Shown here piece by piece: positions 7,893 through 16,112 of a DNA stretch of 64,000 bases (positions are counted from its first letter, which is position 1; the number at the start of each line of letters is the position of its first letter). Under the pieces are notes generated by a model. That model saw only the letters and a list, made by a program, of their open reading frames with translations, was not told the origin of the DNA and ran no database searches. The DNA lies in assembly GCF_040782645.1 (NCBI RefSeq), contig NZ_CP160403.1, forward strand, positions 2,542,001 through 2,606,000, given 5' to 3'. The translations under genes were made by a program, and so were the position numbers. Source of the DNA: Streptomyces sp. HUAS ZL42. Its GTDB lineage: Bacteria > Actinomycetota > Actinomycetes > Streptomycetales > Streptomycetaceae.

Positions 7893-10094
7893 GTGCGAGA
7901 TTTTCTGTTATCCCCGTCGGCCCCCGCCCGTCTCCGATGCGTGCGCAGCCATCCCCACATCCACTCCACCGCGGCCGCCGCCGGAGCCCTCGCGGCGGTC
8001 GCGGCCCTCCTGACCACGGCTCCCCCGGCCGTGGCAGCCGGCGTCCGGGACGTCACCGCCGACGTCCTCGCGAACCGGGACGTCACACTCACCGGAGACA
8101 CGGTGGTCACCGTGCCGTCCGGAACGACCACGTACAACCGTGCCTTCCACGGCGAGGGCACACTCACCGTGCGCGGCAGCGGAACGCTGGTCCTCACGAA
8201 GAACAGCGACTTCACCCTGCCGAAGTCCCGGCAGCGGCAAACGGTGCGGACGCAGGGCGGCAACCACCCGTACGTCACCGTCACCAACCCCGACCCGCCG
8301 GCGATCACGGTCGAGCGCGGGGCGACCCTGCAGTACGGCAACGGTGGCACGACCGGGCTGATCGGCCACTTCCCTTACAACACCCCGGCGTTCCGGCTCA
8401 ACCAGGACAACATCCGCGTCGACGGCACCCTGCGGCTGTCCCTGCGCAACGTCGACTACAACCTGGGCAACATCAGCGGCTCGGGCCTGCTCACCCAGCC
8501 CCGGTTCCTCTGGGGCACCTGGGACCTGTCGGGCACCCACACCTTCTCAGGGACGATCGACAACGGCACACAGCTCAACGCCGGACGGCCGGAATACGCC
8601 ACCTCGCTGCCGAACGTCCGCAAGGTCCTCAACCAGGGCACCTGGACCGTGGACACCCCCCTGGGCCAGACCGTCACCATGGGGATGGACTTCTACCAGC
8701 GCGAGTACGGCAGCGACATCAACGTGCAGTCCCGGCCGGGCAGCAAGGTCGTCCTGACGGGCCAGTACAGCTGGTCGAACCAGGGCGGGGACACCAAGCC
8801 CTCGCTCAGCGACCCCGCCCTGAACTGGACGCCGGCGCGGAAGAACGTCAACAAGCGCGGCACCAACATCAAGGGCGCCAACGTCCAGTGGGGCGACGGC
8901 ACCACGAACAAGATCTTCATGCCGGGCACCGCCGAGACCGTCTACATCAACCTACTCGCCGCCCGGTCGCGTTCACTGCTCACGTTCGACTACAACGGGC
9001 CGGTGACACTGGGCGCCCCCATCGGCGGCGGCAAGTTCCACGACACCCTCGCCGCTCCAGGCGCCGGCGACATCGTGATCAGGGGCACGAAGGGCAACGA
9101 CGTCACCTTCGCCGCCGTCCAGTACTACGACGGTTCGACGACCGTCGAGAAGAACGCCGTGCTGCGGCTCGGCAGCGGGAAGTCCGGCGGCGACGGCGGC
9201 CTCTACACCAAGGGCGGCCTCTACAAGGTCGTCAACGACGGCTCGCTCGTGCTCAACAACAAGAGCAGGACGCTGACACTTTCGCGGATCAGCGGCAGCG
9301 GCTCCCTCACGCAGTCGGGTGCCGCGACGGCCACGCTCACGGGCGGCTCGGTGACGTACACCGGGACGACGACCGTCACCAAGGGCACGCTGGCCCTGCG
9401 CTCCGGGGCGACGCTCGCGCACAGCAAGGCGATCCGGCTCACGGGGGCGGGGACCCGGCTCGACGTGGGGACGGCGGGCCTGCGGGTGACGAGCACCCTC
9501 ACCGGCAAGGGCACGGTGAAGGGCGCGGTGACGAACGAGGGTGTGGTCACGAGCGGTCTGACGGTGACCGGGGGCTACACGCAGGGGGCGAAGGGCGAAC
9601 TCGTCCTGCGCGACAAGCCGTTGAAGGTGGCCGGTGCGGTCCGGCTGGGCGGGGAGCTGGATCTGTCCGCCGCCGGGACGAAGCCGGCGCGCGAGGTCAC
9701 CGTCCTCGACCACACGGGATCCGCGAAGACCACGGGCAGCTTCACCGGCCTGCGTGAGGGCGCCGGGGTGAAGCTCGCCGACGCCGTTTACCGGATCAGC
9801 TACCGGGGTGGCGACGGCAATGACGTCGTCCTCACGGCCGCCGGGCCGAGCGCGGAACCGTCCGCGCACGGGACGTCGTCGTCCGGTGCCGTCGCCGCCG
9901 ACGCCCGGAGCGACACCGCGAGCAGCGGCCTCGGCTGGTGGCCGTACGTCCTCGCGGTCGGGCTGCTCCTCGGACTCATCGTGCCGGCGCTCCAGCGAAG
10001 GCGAGGGCGTGGCGGTCGGCGAGGGGGTGGGCGGCATGCGGCGCACGGACAGCAGCTGGACCCGCTGAGCAGGGACAGCAGCTGGACCCGCTGA
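7893..10094 (+). CDS. Secreted beta-helix surface protein with autotransporter-type repeats and C-terminal membrane anchor
   Basis: 733-residue secreted protein. Seen: an N-terminal signal sequence (about 20-48, AAAAGALAAVAALLTTAPPAVAAG), then about 600 residues rich in Gly, Thr and short beta repeats. The segment SVTYTGTTTVTKGTLALRSG matches the autotransporter-associated beta-strand repeat signature. A hydrophobic helix (about 685-705, WWPYVLAVGLLLGLIVPAL) followed by an Arg-rich tail looks like a stop-transfer anchor. The predicted fold is a right-handed beta-helix displayed on the cell, and its place next to GH43 genes suggests glycan binding or cleavage. No catalytic residues are recognisable. 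The GTG start at 7893 is uncertain because no good ribosome site is visible; the next GTG is near 7938. If 7893 is correct, residue 6 is a TTA codon. The C-terminus is altered by a 26-bp duplication. Confidence 0.75.
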   Translation: MRDFLLSPSAPARLRCVRSHPHIHSTAAAAGALAAVAALLTTAPPAVAAGVRDVTADVLANRDVTLTGDTVVTVPSGTTTYNRAFHGEGTLTVRGSGTLVLTKNSDFTLPKSRQRQTVRTQGGNHPYVTVTNPDPPAITVERGATLQYGNGGTTGLIGHFPYNTPAFRLNQDNIRVDGTLRLSLRNVDYNLGNISGSGLLTQPRFLWGTWDLSGTHTFSGTIDNGTQLNAGRPEYATSLPNVRKVLNQGTWTVDTPLGQTVTMGMDFYQREYGSDINVQSRPGSKVVLTGQYSWSNQGGDTKPSLSDPALNWTPARKNVNKRGTNIKGANVQWGDGTTNKIFMPGTAETVYINLLAARSRSLLTFDYNGPVTLGAPIGGGKFHDTLAAPGAGDIVIRGTKGNDVTFAAVQYYDGSTTVEKNAVLRLGSGKSGGDGGLYTKGGLYKVVNDGSLVLNNKSRTLTLSRISGSGSLTQSGAATATLTGGSVTYTGTTTVTKGTLALRSGATLAHSKAIRLTGAGTRLDVGTAGLRVTSTLTGKGTVKGAVTNEGVVTSGLTVTGGYTQGAKGELVLRDKPLKVAGAVRLGGELDLSAAGTKPAREVTVLDHTGSAKTTGSFTGLREGAGVKLADAVYRISYRGGDGNDVVLTAAGPSAEPSAHGTSSSGAVAADARSDTASSGLGWWPYVLAVGLLLGLIVPALQRRRGRGGRRGGGRHAAHGQQLDPLSRDSSWTR
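10047..10094 (+). repeat. 26-bp-period tandem duplication at the 3' end of the beta-helix gene
   Basis: GGACAGCAGCTGGACCCGC followed by TGA occurs at 10047-10068 and again at 10073-10094. The period is not a multiple of three, so the first copy's TGA is out of frame and the protein runs through it. Both frames end in DSSWTR. Confidence 0.85.
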
Positions 10095-10108
10095 TTCTCG
10101 CCCCCGGT

Positions 10109-10534
10109 TCAACGGCCGCTCGGAGCCTCCGAGAACCCCAGCCGGGGAGCCAGCTCCCGTGCCTCCGCCGCCCACTCCGCCAGAAACGCGAGCGTCAACC
10201 CCCGTTCGCGCTAACGGAGTTCGGCGGAGACGGCGCGTTCGCCGCGGTAGTCCGGCTGCTCCTCCCCCGCCCGCGCCGGCATCAGCCCGGTGAGCCGGTC
10301 GTACTTCACGGCCGACGCGCACACCGCGAGCCGCACGAGCTGCTCGTCGCCGTCCCAACCGCTCTGCCGCAGGCCGTGCAGATGGGCGTCGTAGGCGAAC
10401 GCCCAGTCGAGGGCGACCCGGTCCGGGCCGTCGGAGCGCACGTTCGCGGGCCACATGTCGAGGTGGCAGAAGGCACGCGGCAGGGCCTCCGTCACCTGGA
10501 GAAACCACTCGCGGTCATGGTGCAGACGGACCAT
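10109..10534 (-). pseudogene. Remnant of an aminoglycoside-phosphotransferase-family kinase
   Basis: The minus strand encodes the C-terminal lobe of an APH/choline-kinase-like phosphotransferase: FCHLDMWPANV is the catalytic loop and VALDWAF holds the metal-binding Asp. An in-frame TAG at 10213-10211 interrupts it. The same frame then continues with LTLAFLAEWAAEARELAPRL to a stop at 10109, which fits a normal C-terminal helix. No N-terminal lobe with a nucleotide-binding Lys is recognisable upstream of 10534. It is best read as a decayed gene; the rest of the 10095-10809 gap shows nothing else I can support. Confidence 0.65.
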
Positions 10535-10809
10535 GTCGTGGCGCAGGCCGGGCGGAAAGTGGCCGCCAGGCCGAAGGTACGGCGGCCGGGAGCCGGCTTC
10601 GCCGCCGTTCCGGTGGGTTCCGAGGGCGGGTTGGGCTCCGAGGGGTCGGTGGCCTCGGCGGGGCTGGGGCAGTCATGGCGGTTCCGTGGGGATGCGGGGA
10701 CGGGGTGGGGAAGAGCGTGGCCGTAACCCGCTGTCCCACATGCTGGGCGATCTGTTCATGCACTGGACGCATACGGCCCGTCTCCGCGGGCTTCGACTAG
10801 CGTCATGAC

Positions 10810-11730
10810 ATGACCAGCGACCCCTCCACGTCTCTCGCCGCAGCCCTCGCCGCCGGGACCGTCGTCCTCGACGGGGGTATGTCCAACCAGCTCGAGTCCG
10901 CCGGGCACGACCTGAGCGACGAGCTGTGGTCGGCGCGGCTGCTCGCCGAGCGGCCCGAGGCGATCACCGAGGCGCACTTCGCCTACTTCGAGGCGGGCGC
11001 CGACGTGGCGATCACCTCCAGCTACCAGGCCACCTTCGAGGGTTTCGCGAAGCGCGGCATCGGCCGGGAGGAGGCAGCCCGGCTGCTCGGGCTGAGTGTG
11101 GAGCTGGCCCGCGAGGCGGCGCGCCAGGCCCACGACAAGGGAGTCACGCGTCCGCTGTGGGTGGCCGCTTCGGTCGGGCCCTACGGCGCGATGCGGGCGG
11201 ACGGTTCCGAGTACCGCGGCCGTTACGGGCTCACCGTCGACGAACTCGAGCGCTTCCACCGCCCGCGCCTGGAGGTGCTGGCCGCCGCGTCTCCCGACGT
11301 CCTCGCCCTGGAGACCGTTCCCGACTCCGACGAGGCCCGGGCCCTGCTGCGGGCGGTGCGCGGGCTCGGCGTGCCGGCCTGGCTGTCGTACACGGTGGCC
11401 GGCGGCCGCACCCGCGCCGGACAGCCCCTGGAGGAGGCCTTCGCCCTGGCCGCCGACGTCGACGAGGTGATCGCGGTCGGCGTGAACTGCTGCGCTCCCG
11501 AGGACGTCGACGCCGCCGCCGGGACCGCGGCACGTGTGACCGGCAAGCCGGTCGTCGTCTACCCGAACAGCGGCGAGACCTGGGACGCCCGGGCGCGTGC
11601 CTGGAACGGGCGGTCCACCTTCACCGCCGAGCAGGTGCGGGGCTGGCAGGGGGCCGGGGCGCGGCTGATCGGCGGATGCTGCCGGGTGGGGCCGGAGGCG
11701 ATCGGGGACATCGCGCGGACGCTGCGGTAA
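10810..11730 (+). CDS. mmuM: Homocysteine S-methyltransferase
   Basis: 306-residue cytosolic enzyme that transfers a methyl group from S-methylmethionine (or S-adenosylmethionine) to homocysteine, giving methionine. Seen: the start of the barrel VLDGGMSNQLE, TSSYQATFEGF, and the three zinc-ligand cysteines of the family, C227 in GVNCC and C290/C291 in GGCCRVGPE. Length and motif order match MmuM. The ATG at 10810 follows the promoter-like gap. It stands alone between the polysaccharide genes and has no obvious link to them. Gene symbol by family resemblance. Confidence 0.92.
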   Translation: MTSDPSTSLAAALAAGTVVLDGGMSNQLESAGHDLSDELWSARLLAERPEAITEAHFAYFEAGADVAITSSYQATFEGFAKRGIGREEAARLLGLSVELAREAARQAHDKGVTRPLWVAASVGPYGAMRADGSEYRGRYGLTVDELERFHRPRLEVLAAASPDVLALETVPDSDEARALLRAVRGLGVPAWLSYTVAGGRTRAGQPLEEAFALAADVDEVIAVGVNCCAPEDVDAAAGTAARVTGKPVVVYPNSGETWDARARAWNGRSTFTAEQVRGWQGAGARLIGGCCRVGPEAIGDIARTLR

Positions 11731-11811
11731 CCCGTTCACGCCCTCCCCTCCCCGAGTGCTTCTCAGGGAGTCGTCGGCGCAGCCCGACCACCGCTGCTAG
11801 CCTCCCCGACG

Positions 11812-11824
11812 GGAACCGGTTTCC
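11812..11824. promoter_or_regulatory. LacI-type operator before the first lacI gene
   Basis: GGAACCGGTTTCC, an almost perfect palindrome around AACCGGTT (11814-11821), lies 40 bp upstream of the regulator start. The core matches that of the sites at 24572-24589 and 28008-28025, suggesting autoregulation and a shared regulon. Confidence 0.6.
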
Positions 11825-11863
11825 GTGATGTTGCCGCTGTTTCCAGGGGTGAAGGGGTGGGGG

Positions 11864-12916
11864 ATGACCAGAAAGAACGGGGACGTGGGGCGCAGCACCA
11901 TCCGGGACGTCGCTTCCCGTGCGGGGGTGTCGGCGTCGACGGTGTCGCGGGTGCTCGGCGGGGTGTATCCGGTGAGTTCGGAGACCCGGACACGGGTGCT
12001 GCGGGCGGTGCGCGACATGGACTACGTGGCCGACGCGCGCGCGAAGGCGGTCGCGGGCGTCGGCACGCCCACGCTCGCCTTCGTCCTGGAGGACATCACC
12101 GGGCCGTCGTTCGCGCACATGGCGCACGGTGTGGAGCGCGAGGCGAACCGGCTCGGCCATCTGTGCCTGGTGTGCAGCACGGAGGGCGACATCCAGCACG
12201 AACTGGAGTTCGTGGAGATGATGCGGGCCCAGCGCGCCGCCGCCGTGATCCTGGTCGGCGGCGCCGCCGACACCCCCGAGTACCACGAGCGCACCCGCCA
12301 CATCGCCGACGCCCTCGCCTCCGTCGGTTCCCGGCTCGTGCTGTGCGGCCGCCCGCCGCTGGGCCCGGAGGCCCCGGTGACGGCCATCGAGTACGACAAC
12401 GAGGGCGGCGCCTACGCCCTGGTCGCCCACGTCCTCGCCCAGGGCCACCGGCGGATCCTCTTCCTCGGCGGCAAGCCCGACCACACCACCGCGCAGGGCC
12501 GCGAACGCGGCTTCCTGGCCGCCCACCGCGCCCGGGGCGTCGACCCGGACCCGGCCCTTCTGCTGCACGGCGACTTCACCCGCGACTCCGGCCACCGGCT
12601 GATGCGCGAGGCGCTGAAGCAGGGGCTGGAGTTCACGGCTGCCGTCGCCGCCACCGACATGGTCGCCGCGGGCGCGCTCACCGCCCTGCACGAGGCGGGC
12701 CTGGACGTGCCGGGCGACGTCTCACTGACCGGATACGACGACATCCCCTTCGCCCGCGACCTGTACCCGGCCCTGACGACGGTGCACGTGCCCTACGAGG
12801 AACTGGGCCGCCTCGCGGTCCGCACCGCCCTCGGCCGCAGTCCCGAGGACCCCGGCGAGCATCTGCTCCTGGGCACGCACGTGGTGGTACGGGACTCGGT
12901 GGCGCCGACGGGATGA
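11864..12916 (+). CDS. LacI-family transcriptional regulator
   Basis: 350-residue repressor: an N-terminal helix-turn-helix (STIRDVASRAGVSASTVSRVL, about 10-30), a hinge (ARAKAVAG) and a periplasmic-binding-protein-like sensor domain ending GTHVVVRDSV. It probably represses sugar uptake and degradation genes and lets go on binding a sugar. ATG 11864 is preferred over upstream starts because AAGGGGTGGGGG precedes it. It is clearly paralogous to the regulator at 26663 (same domain ends, near-identical recognition helix). Its own promoter carries GGAACCGGTTTCC. Its last 15 bases fall in a 199-bp duplication. The inducing sugar is unknown. Confidence 0.92.
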   Translation: MTRKNGDVGRSTIRDVASRAGVSASTVSRVLGGVYPVSSETRTRVLRAVRDMDYVADARAKAVAGVGTPTLAFVLEDITGPSFAHMAHGVEREANRLGHLCLVCSTEGDIQHELEFVEMMRAQRAAAVILVGGAADTPEYHERTRHIADALASVGSRLVLCGRPPLGPEAPVTAIEYDNEGGAYALVAHVLAQGHRRILFLGGKPDHTTAQGRERGFLAAHRARGVDPDPALLLHGDFTRDSGHRLMREALKQGLEFTAAVAATDMVAAGALTALHEAGLDVPGDVSLTGYDDIPFARDLYPALTTVHVPYEELGRLAVRTALGRSPEDPGEHLLLGTHVVVRDSVAPTG

Positions 12917-13298
12917 GCCCGTGCGCGTGCTCAGGGCCGGCGGGCGATGCCGGAGCGGCGCAGCCGGCGTACGACCGACCGCAGTTCCGTGTTGCGCACG
13001 GGCAAACCGTCGGCCTGGTCCGGCGCGGGTGCGGACGCGGCAAGCGGGACGTCGGCCGCCCACAGGCCCAGCTCCCGGTCCCGAGGCCCGAGGGCCGTGG
13101 GCGCCGACGGGATGAGCCCGTGCGCGTGCTCAGGGCCGGCGGGCGATGCCGGAGCGGCGCAGCCGGCGTACGACCGACCGCAGTTCCGTGTTGCGCACGG
13201 GCAAACCGTCGGCCTGGTCCGGCGCGGGTGCGGACGCGGCAAGCGGGACGTCGGCCGCCCACAGGCCCAGCTCCCGGTCACGAGGCCCGAGGGCCGTG
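12902..13298. repeat. 199-bp-period tandem duplication across the lacI and carboxylesterase 3' ends
   Basis: 12902-13099 and 13101-13298 are identical except at 13081 (C) versus 13280 (A). The unit starts in the last codons of lacI and ends inside the C-terminal coding part of the carboxylesterase. Copy 2 is used by the esterase; copy 1 is an orphan duplicate between the two stops, so 12917-13129 holds no gene of its own. Confidence 0.95.
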
Positions 13299-14710
13299 TA
13301 CGGCTCGCCCTCGCCGAAGATCCGCACCGGGTGGGTGGCGTCCCAGGCCTCCCAGCCGGGGTCGCCCTCTGCGGCGAACCGCACCCACGCCCTGTGCATC
13401 GCGTCCGCCAGTTCCTGCGGGGCGCCCTCGCCGGCCAGCTTGCGCGACTCGGGGACGTCCCCGGTGTCGAAGACGAAGCCGAGCTCCAGGGCGTGGCATG
13501 AGCCGAGGTCGGGCAGCAGGGACGGCCAGGCGAACTCGTACATGTACGAGGATCCCGGCCGGGCGTCGGCCAGGCGGTGCAGCGGGTTGCGCAGCAGGTG
13601 GTCGGTGACCAGCTGGCCGACGGTCTCTGCGGTGCCGGCCTCGGGGTGCAGGGTGCGGTAGCCGCGCACCACCTCGTGGCCGCAGTGGCAGCGGGCCATG
13701 GCGCCGGCCAGGGCGACCGGGCCGAGCCGGTCGACGCGCTCGAGGAGTCCGCCGGGGACCAGCCACAGCCGGTACTCGTCCCGGGTCCAGCCCATCAGCA
13801 GGTCGGCGCCGGTCGCCGCGTCACCCTCGACGAGGGCGTCCAGGGGGTCGCGGGGCACGAGGTCGCCGTCGACGACGATGCCGAAGGAGGGCCCTCCGAG
13901 CACCGGGCTGCTGAGTCTTCCCACGTCGGCCTGGGTCTTCAGGAGCAGCTCGGGGTCGACCTCGGCGAAGGCCTGCGCGGTCGCGGGGATCTTCAGCCGG
14001 GTGGCCATGCGGCGCACCATCCGCCGTACCTTGTCCCGGTCGAAGGCCTCCGGGGGCCCGCTCTGCAGGATCGCCCGCCGGAACAGCCCCTGGGCCTGCG
14101 GGGCGGCGATCAGGGCACCGATGCTGATCGCGCCGGCCGACTGGCCGAAGAGGGTGACCCGGTCGGGGTCGCCGCCGAAGGCCTCGATCGAGGCGTGCAC
14201 CCACTCGAGGGCGGCCAGCTGGTCGCGCAGGCCGGGGTTGGCGGGCGCGTCGGGGAACAGTCCGTAGCCCTCGACACCCAGTCGGTAGTTGATCGAGACG
14301 AGCACGACGCCGTCGCGGGCGAAGGGGCGCCCGTTGTACACGGGCACGGCCGAGGAACCCCTGGTCAGGGCGCCGCCGTGCAGCCACACCAACACCGGGA
14401 GCCGGGCCCCGCGGCCCGGCTCCGGCGTCCACACGTTCAGGTTGAGGCAGTCGTCACCGGGCACGACCGGGTCGGACAGGTACTTCTCGAAGGCCTCGGA
14501 GTACGGCGGTTTCGGCGGCGTGGGCCCGAAGGAGCCCGCGTCGCGCACGCCGTCCCAGGGCTCGGGCGGCACGGGCGGCCTGAACCGTCGAGGGCCGAAG
14601 GGCGGGGCGGCGTACGGGATGCCCCGGAACACCGCGACGCCGTGCTCGTACCTGCCGCGTACGGCCCCGTGGGGGGTTCTGACCACGGGGCCCGCCTGGT
14701 CTGCCGTCAT
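13130..14710 (-). CDS. Type B carboxylesterase
   Basis: 526-residue alpha/beta hydrolase of the carboxylesterase/cholinesterase family. Seen: FRGIPYAAPP near the N-terminus, DDCLNLNVWTP, the oxyanion-hole stretch VLVWLHGGAL, and the nucleophile elbow GQSAG with S191. No signal peptide, so it is likely cytosolic. It is the last gene of the operon starting at 24517, 92 nt after the alginate-lyase-fold gene, so a role in removing acetyl or feruloyl esters from imported glycan fragments is a reasonable inference. The ATG at 14710 starts MTADQAGP. Its last 56 or so codons lie in the second copy of the 199-bp duplication. Confidence 0.88.
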   Translation of the reverse strand: MTADQAGPVVRTPHGAVRGRYEHGVAVFRGIPYAAPPFGPRRFRPPVPPEPWDGVRDAGSFGPTPPKPPYSEAFEKYLSDPVVPGDDCLNLNVWTPEPGRGARLPVLVWLHGGALTRGSSAVPVYNGRPFARDGVVLVSINYRLGVEGYGLFPDAPANPGLRDQLAALEWVHASIEAFGGDPDRVTLFGQSAGAISIGALIAAPQAQGLFRRAILQSGPPEAFDRDKVRRMVRRMATRLKIPATAQAFAEVDPELLLKTQADVGRLSSPVLGGPSFGIVVDGDLVPRDPLDALVEGDAATGADLLMGWTRDEYRLWLVPGGLLERVDRLGPVALAGAMARCHCGHEVVRGYRTLHPEAGTAETVGQLVTDHLLRNPLHRLADARPGSSYMYEFAWPSLLPDLGSCHALELGFVFDTGDVPESRKLAGEGAPQELADAMHRAWVRFAAEGDPGWEAWDATHPVRIFGEGEPYTALGPRDRELGLWAADVPLAASAPAPDQADGLPVRNTELRSVVRRLRRSGIARRP

Positions 14711-14802
14711 GCGCCCACCAGCCCTTCGCCGCGCTCGTGCACCGGTAACTCAAGAGCACCACACCGGCCCGGGGTATTCCGGTGCACAAGGCGAGAAGGG
14801 GG

Positions 14803-16086
14803 CTATTTGGCGTACATCAGCGTGCCGAAGCCGAGCTGGTCGTAGCCTCCGCTGGTGGAGCCGTAGTCCCCGCCGCCGCCCTCGGGGGCGACGAGGTTGT
14901 AGTACATCTGCGAGATGTACTTGTCGTCCAGGTACAGGCGCCGGTTGTAGTGGAAGTGGAGCATGGCCCACACGGGACGGACCTGGCCGCGGGACCCGGA
15001 GCCGATCACCGTCTGCGACTGCTGGGCGCAGTTCGTGCCGCTGCCCCAGGTGTAGGTGGTGTAGGGCACGTTCATGCCCAGGTTGTACTTGGCGACGTAC
15101 TGGGCGGCCTTCATGAAACGGCGGCCGTCGTAGGAGTACAGGTCCTCGCCCTGGTTCCAGGCCATCTCGCAGATCGCGCCCATCTGGCCCATGCCCATGA
15201 TGGTGTGGCCCTGGTCGCGGCCGGACTCCTGCCACTGGCCGAGGTCGTAGCCCTCGACGCCTGGGTACAGGAACGGCACCGCGTGCCGGATGGAGCCGTT
15301 GCCCGCGCCGGTCTTGAAGTAGTTGACGGCCTGGTCGTACTTGGCCGCGTTGTCGGTGAGGATCCCGATGGCCAGGATCGAGGCCATGTTGCACAGGTCC
15401 CAGTTGGCCCAGTAGTTGGTGATGCAGGCGCCGTTGTGCTGGGTGAGGAACTGGTTGTTGAGCGGGTAGAAGACGTTGACCATCATCTGCTGGAACCTGG
15501 CGAGGTTGAACCCCGCGTAGCCCCGCATGAGTTCGGCGGCCTGGCAGAACTCCCAGCCGTAGATGCCGGCGGCGAGGAACCGGTCCGCGTTGCCCTGGAT
15601 CGACGTGAGCGTGTTCGCCCAGGCGTTGAGGATGCGGACGGCGCAGTCCGCGTTTGCGCTGGTGCCGCCGACGACCCAGCGCAGGGCGTTCTGGTAGGCG
15701 GCGGCGATGTCGTTGTAGAGGATCCCGTAGTTCTCGGGGTAGCCGGATCCACGGTAGATCGTGGCCTGCGGGTTGGGCGTCCAGGTGGACTGGGAGTGGG
15801 AGTTGGCGACCAGCCGGTTCCAGCCGGACCGCCAGGGGTCGGTGCCCGCGGCGACCCTGACCTTGGCGCGGTTGATGTCGCCGGCGTTGTGCAGCATGCC
15901 GGGGTGGATGAAGGTCGCCGGGGCCGCGTCCGCCGATGGGGGTCCCCCCGCTCGAGCGTAGCCGAGAGTGGGGGAGGCGGTGGCGCCCAGGGCGAGGGCG
16001 GCGGTGACGCCGCCGGCGGTCTTCAGCAGACCGCGGCGGCTCACCTCGCCCGTCTGGAGATGCTGGTGGGGGGAAATGCGGCTCAT
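14803..16086 (-). CDS. Tat-exported alginate-lyase-fold protein (probable polysaccharide lyase)
   Basis: 427-residue secreted protein with a twin-arginine signal (VSRRGLLKTAGG, about 16-27) and an alpha/alpha toroid domain of the alginate lyase superfamily (about 55-420). Seen: FIHPGMLHN, YQNALRWVV, NYWANWDLCNM and ESGRDQGHTIMGMGQ, the last being a conserved His-containing block shared with the larger paralogue next door. It probably cleaves a uronate-containing polysaccharide outside the cell, but the true substrate need not be alginate. It lies 26 nt downstream of that paralogue in the same operon. Just after the signal peptide, SPTLGYARAGGPPS is encoded by a common Streptomyces palindromic insertion (15938-15976). 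Confidence 0.82.
   Translation of the reverse strand: MSRISPHQHLQTGEVSRRGLLKTAGGVTAALALGATASPTLGYARAGGPPSADAAPATFIHPGMLHNAGDINRAKVRVAAGTDPWRSGWNRLVANSHSQSTWTPNPQATIYRGSGYPENYGILYNDIAAAYQNALRWVVGGTSANADCAVRILNAWANTLTSIQGNADRFLAAGIYGWEFCQAAELMRGYAGFNLARFQQMMVNVFYPLNNQFLTQHNGACITNYWANWDLCNMASILAIGILTDNAAKYDQAVNYFKTGAGNGSIRHAVPFLYPGVEGYDLGQWQESGRDQGHTIMGMGQMGAICEMAWNQGEDLYSYDGRRFMKAAQYVAKYNLGMNVPYTTYTWGSGTNCAQQSQTVIGSGSRGQVRPVWAMLHFHYNRRLYLDDKYISQMYYNLVAPEGGGGDYGSTSGGYDQLGFGTLMYAK
15938..15976. repeat. GGGGGTCCCCCC palindromic element inside a coding region
   Basis: Begins GGGGGTCCCCCCGCTCGAGC and ends GAGAGTGGGGGAG, and can fold into a GC-rich hairpin. It is read in frame as TLGYARAGGPP in the lyase-fold protein. 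Related copies are at 39331-39372 (opposite strand) and 50543-50572. Confidence 0.8.
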
Positions 16087-16112
16087 TGCAGTGCAGCTCC
16101 AATCCGGTGGAT

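Noticed and set aside
12931..13281. Open frame spanning both copies of the 199-bp duplication
   Set aside because: It is only the repeated esterase C-terminus and its shadow, with no start site or independent support.
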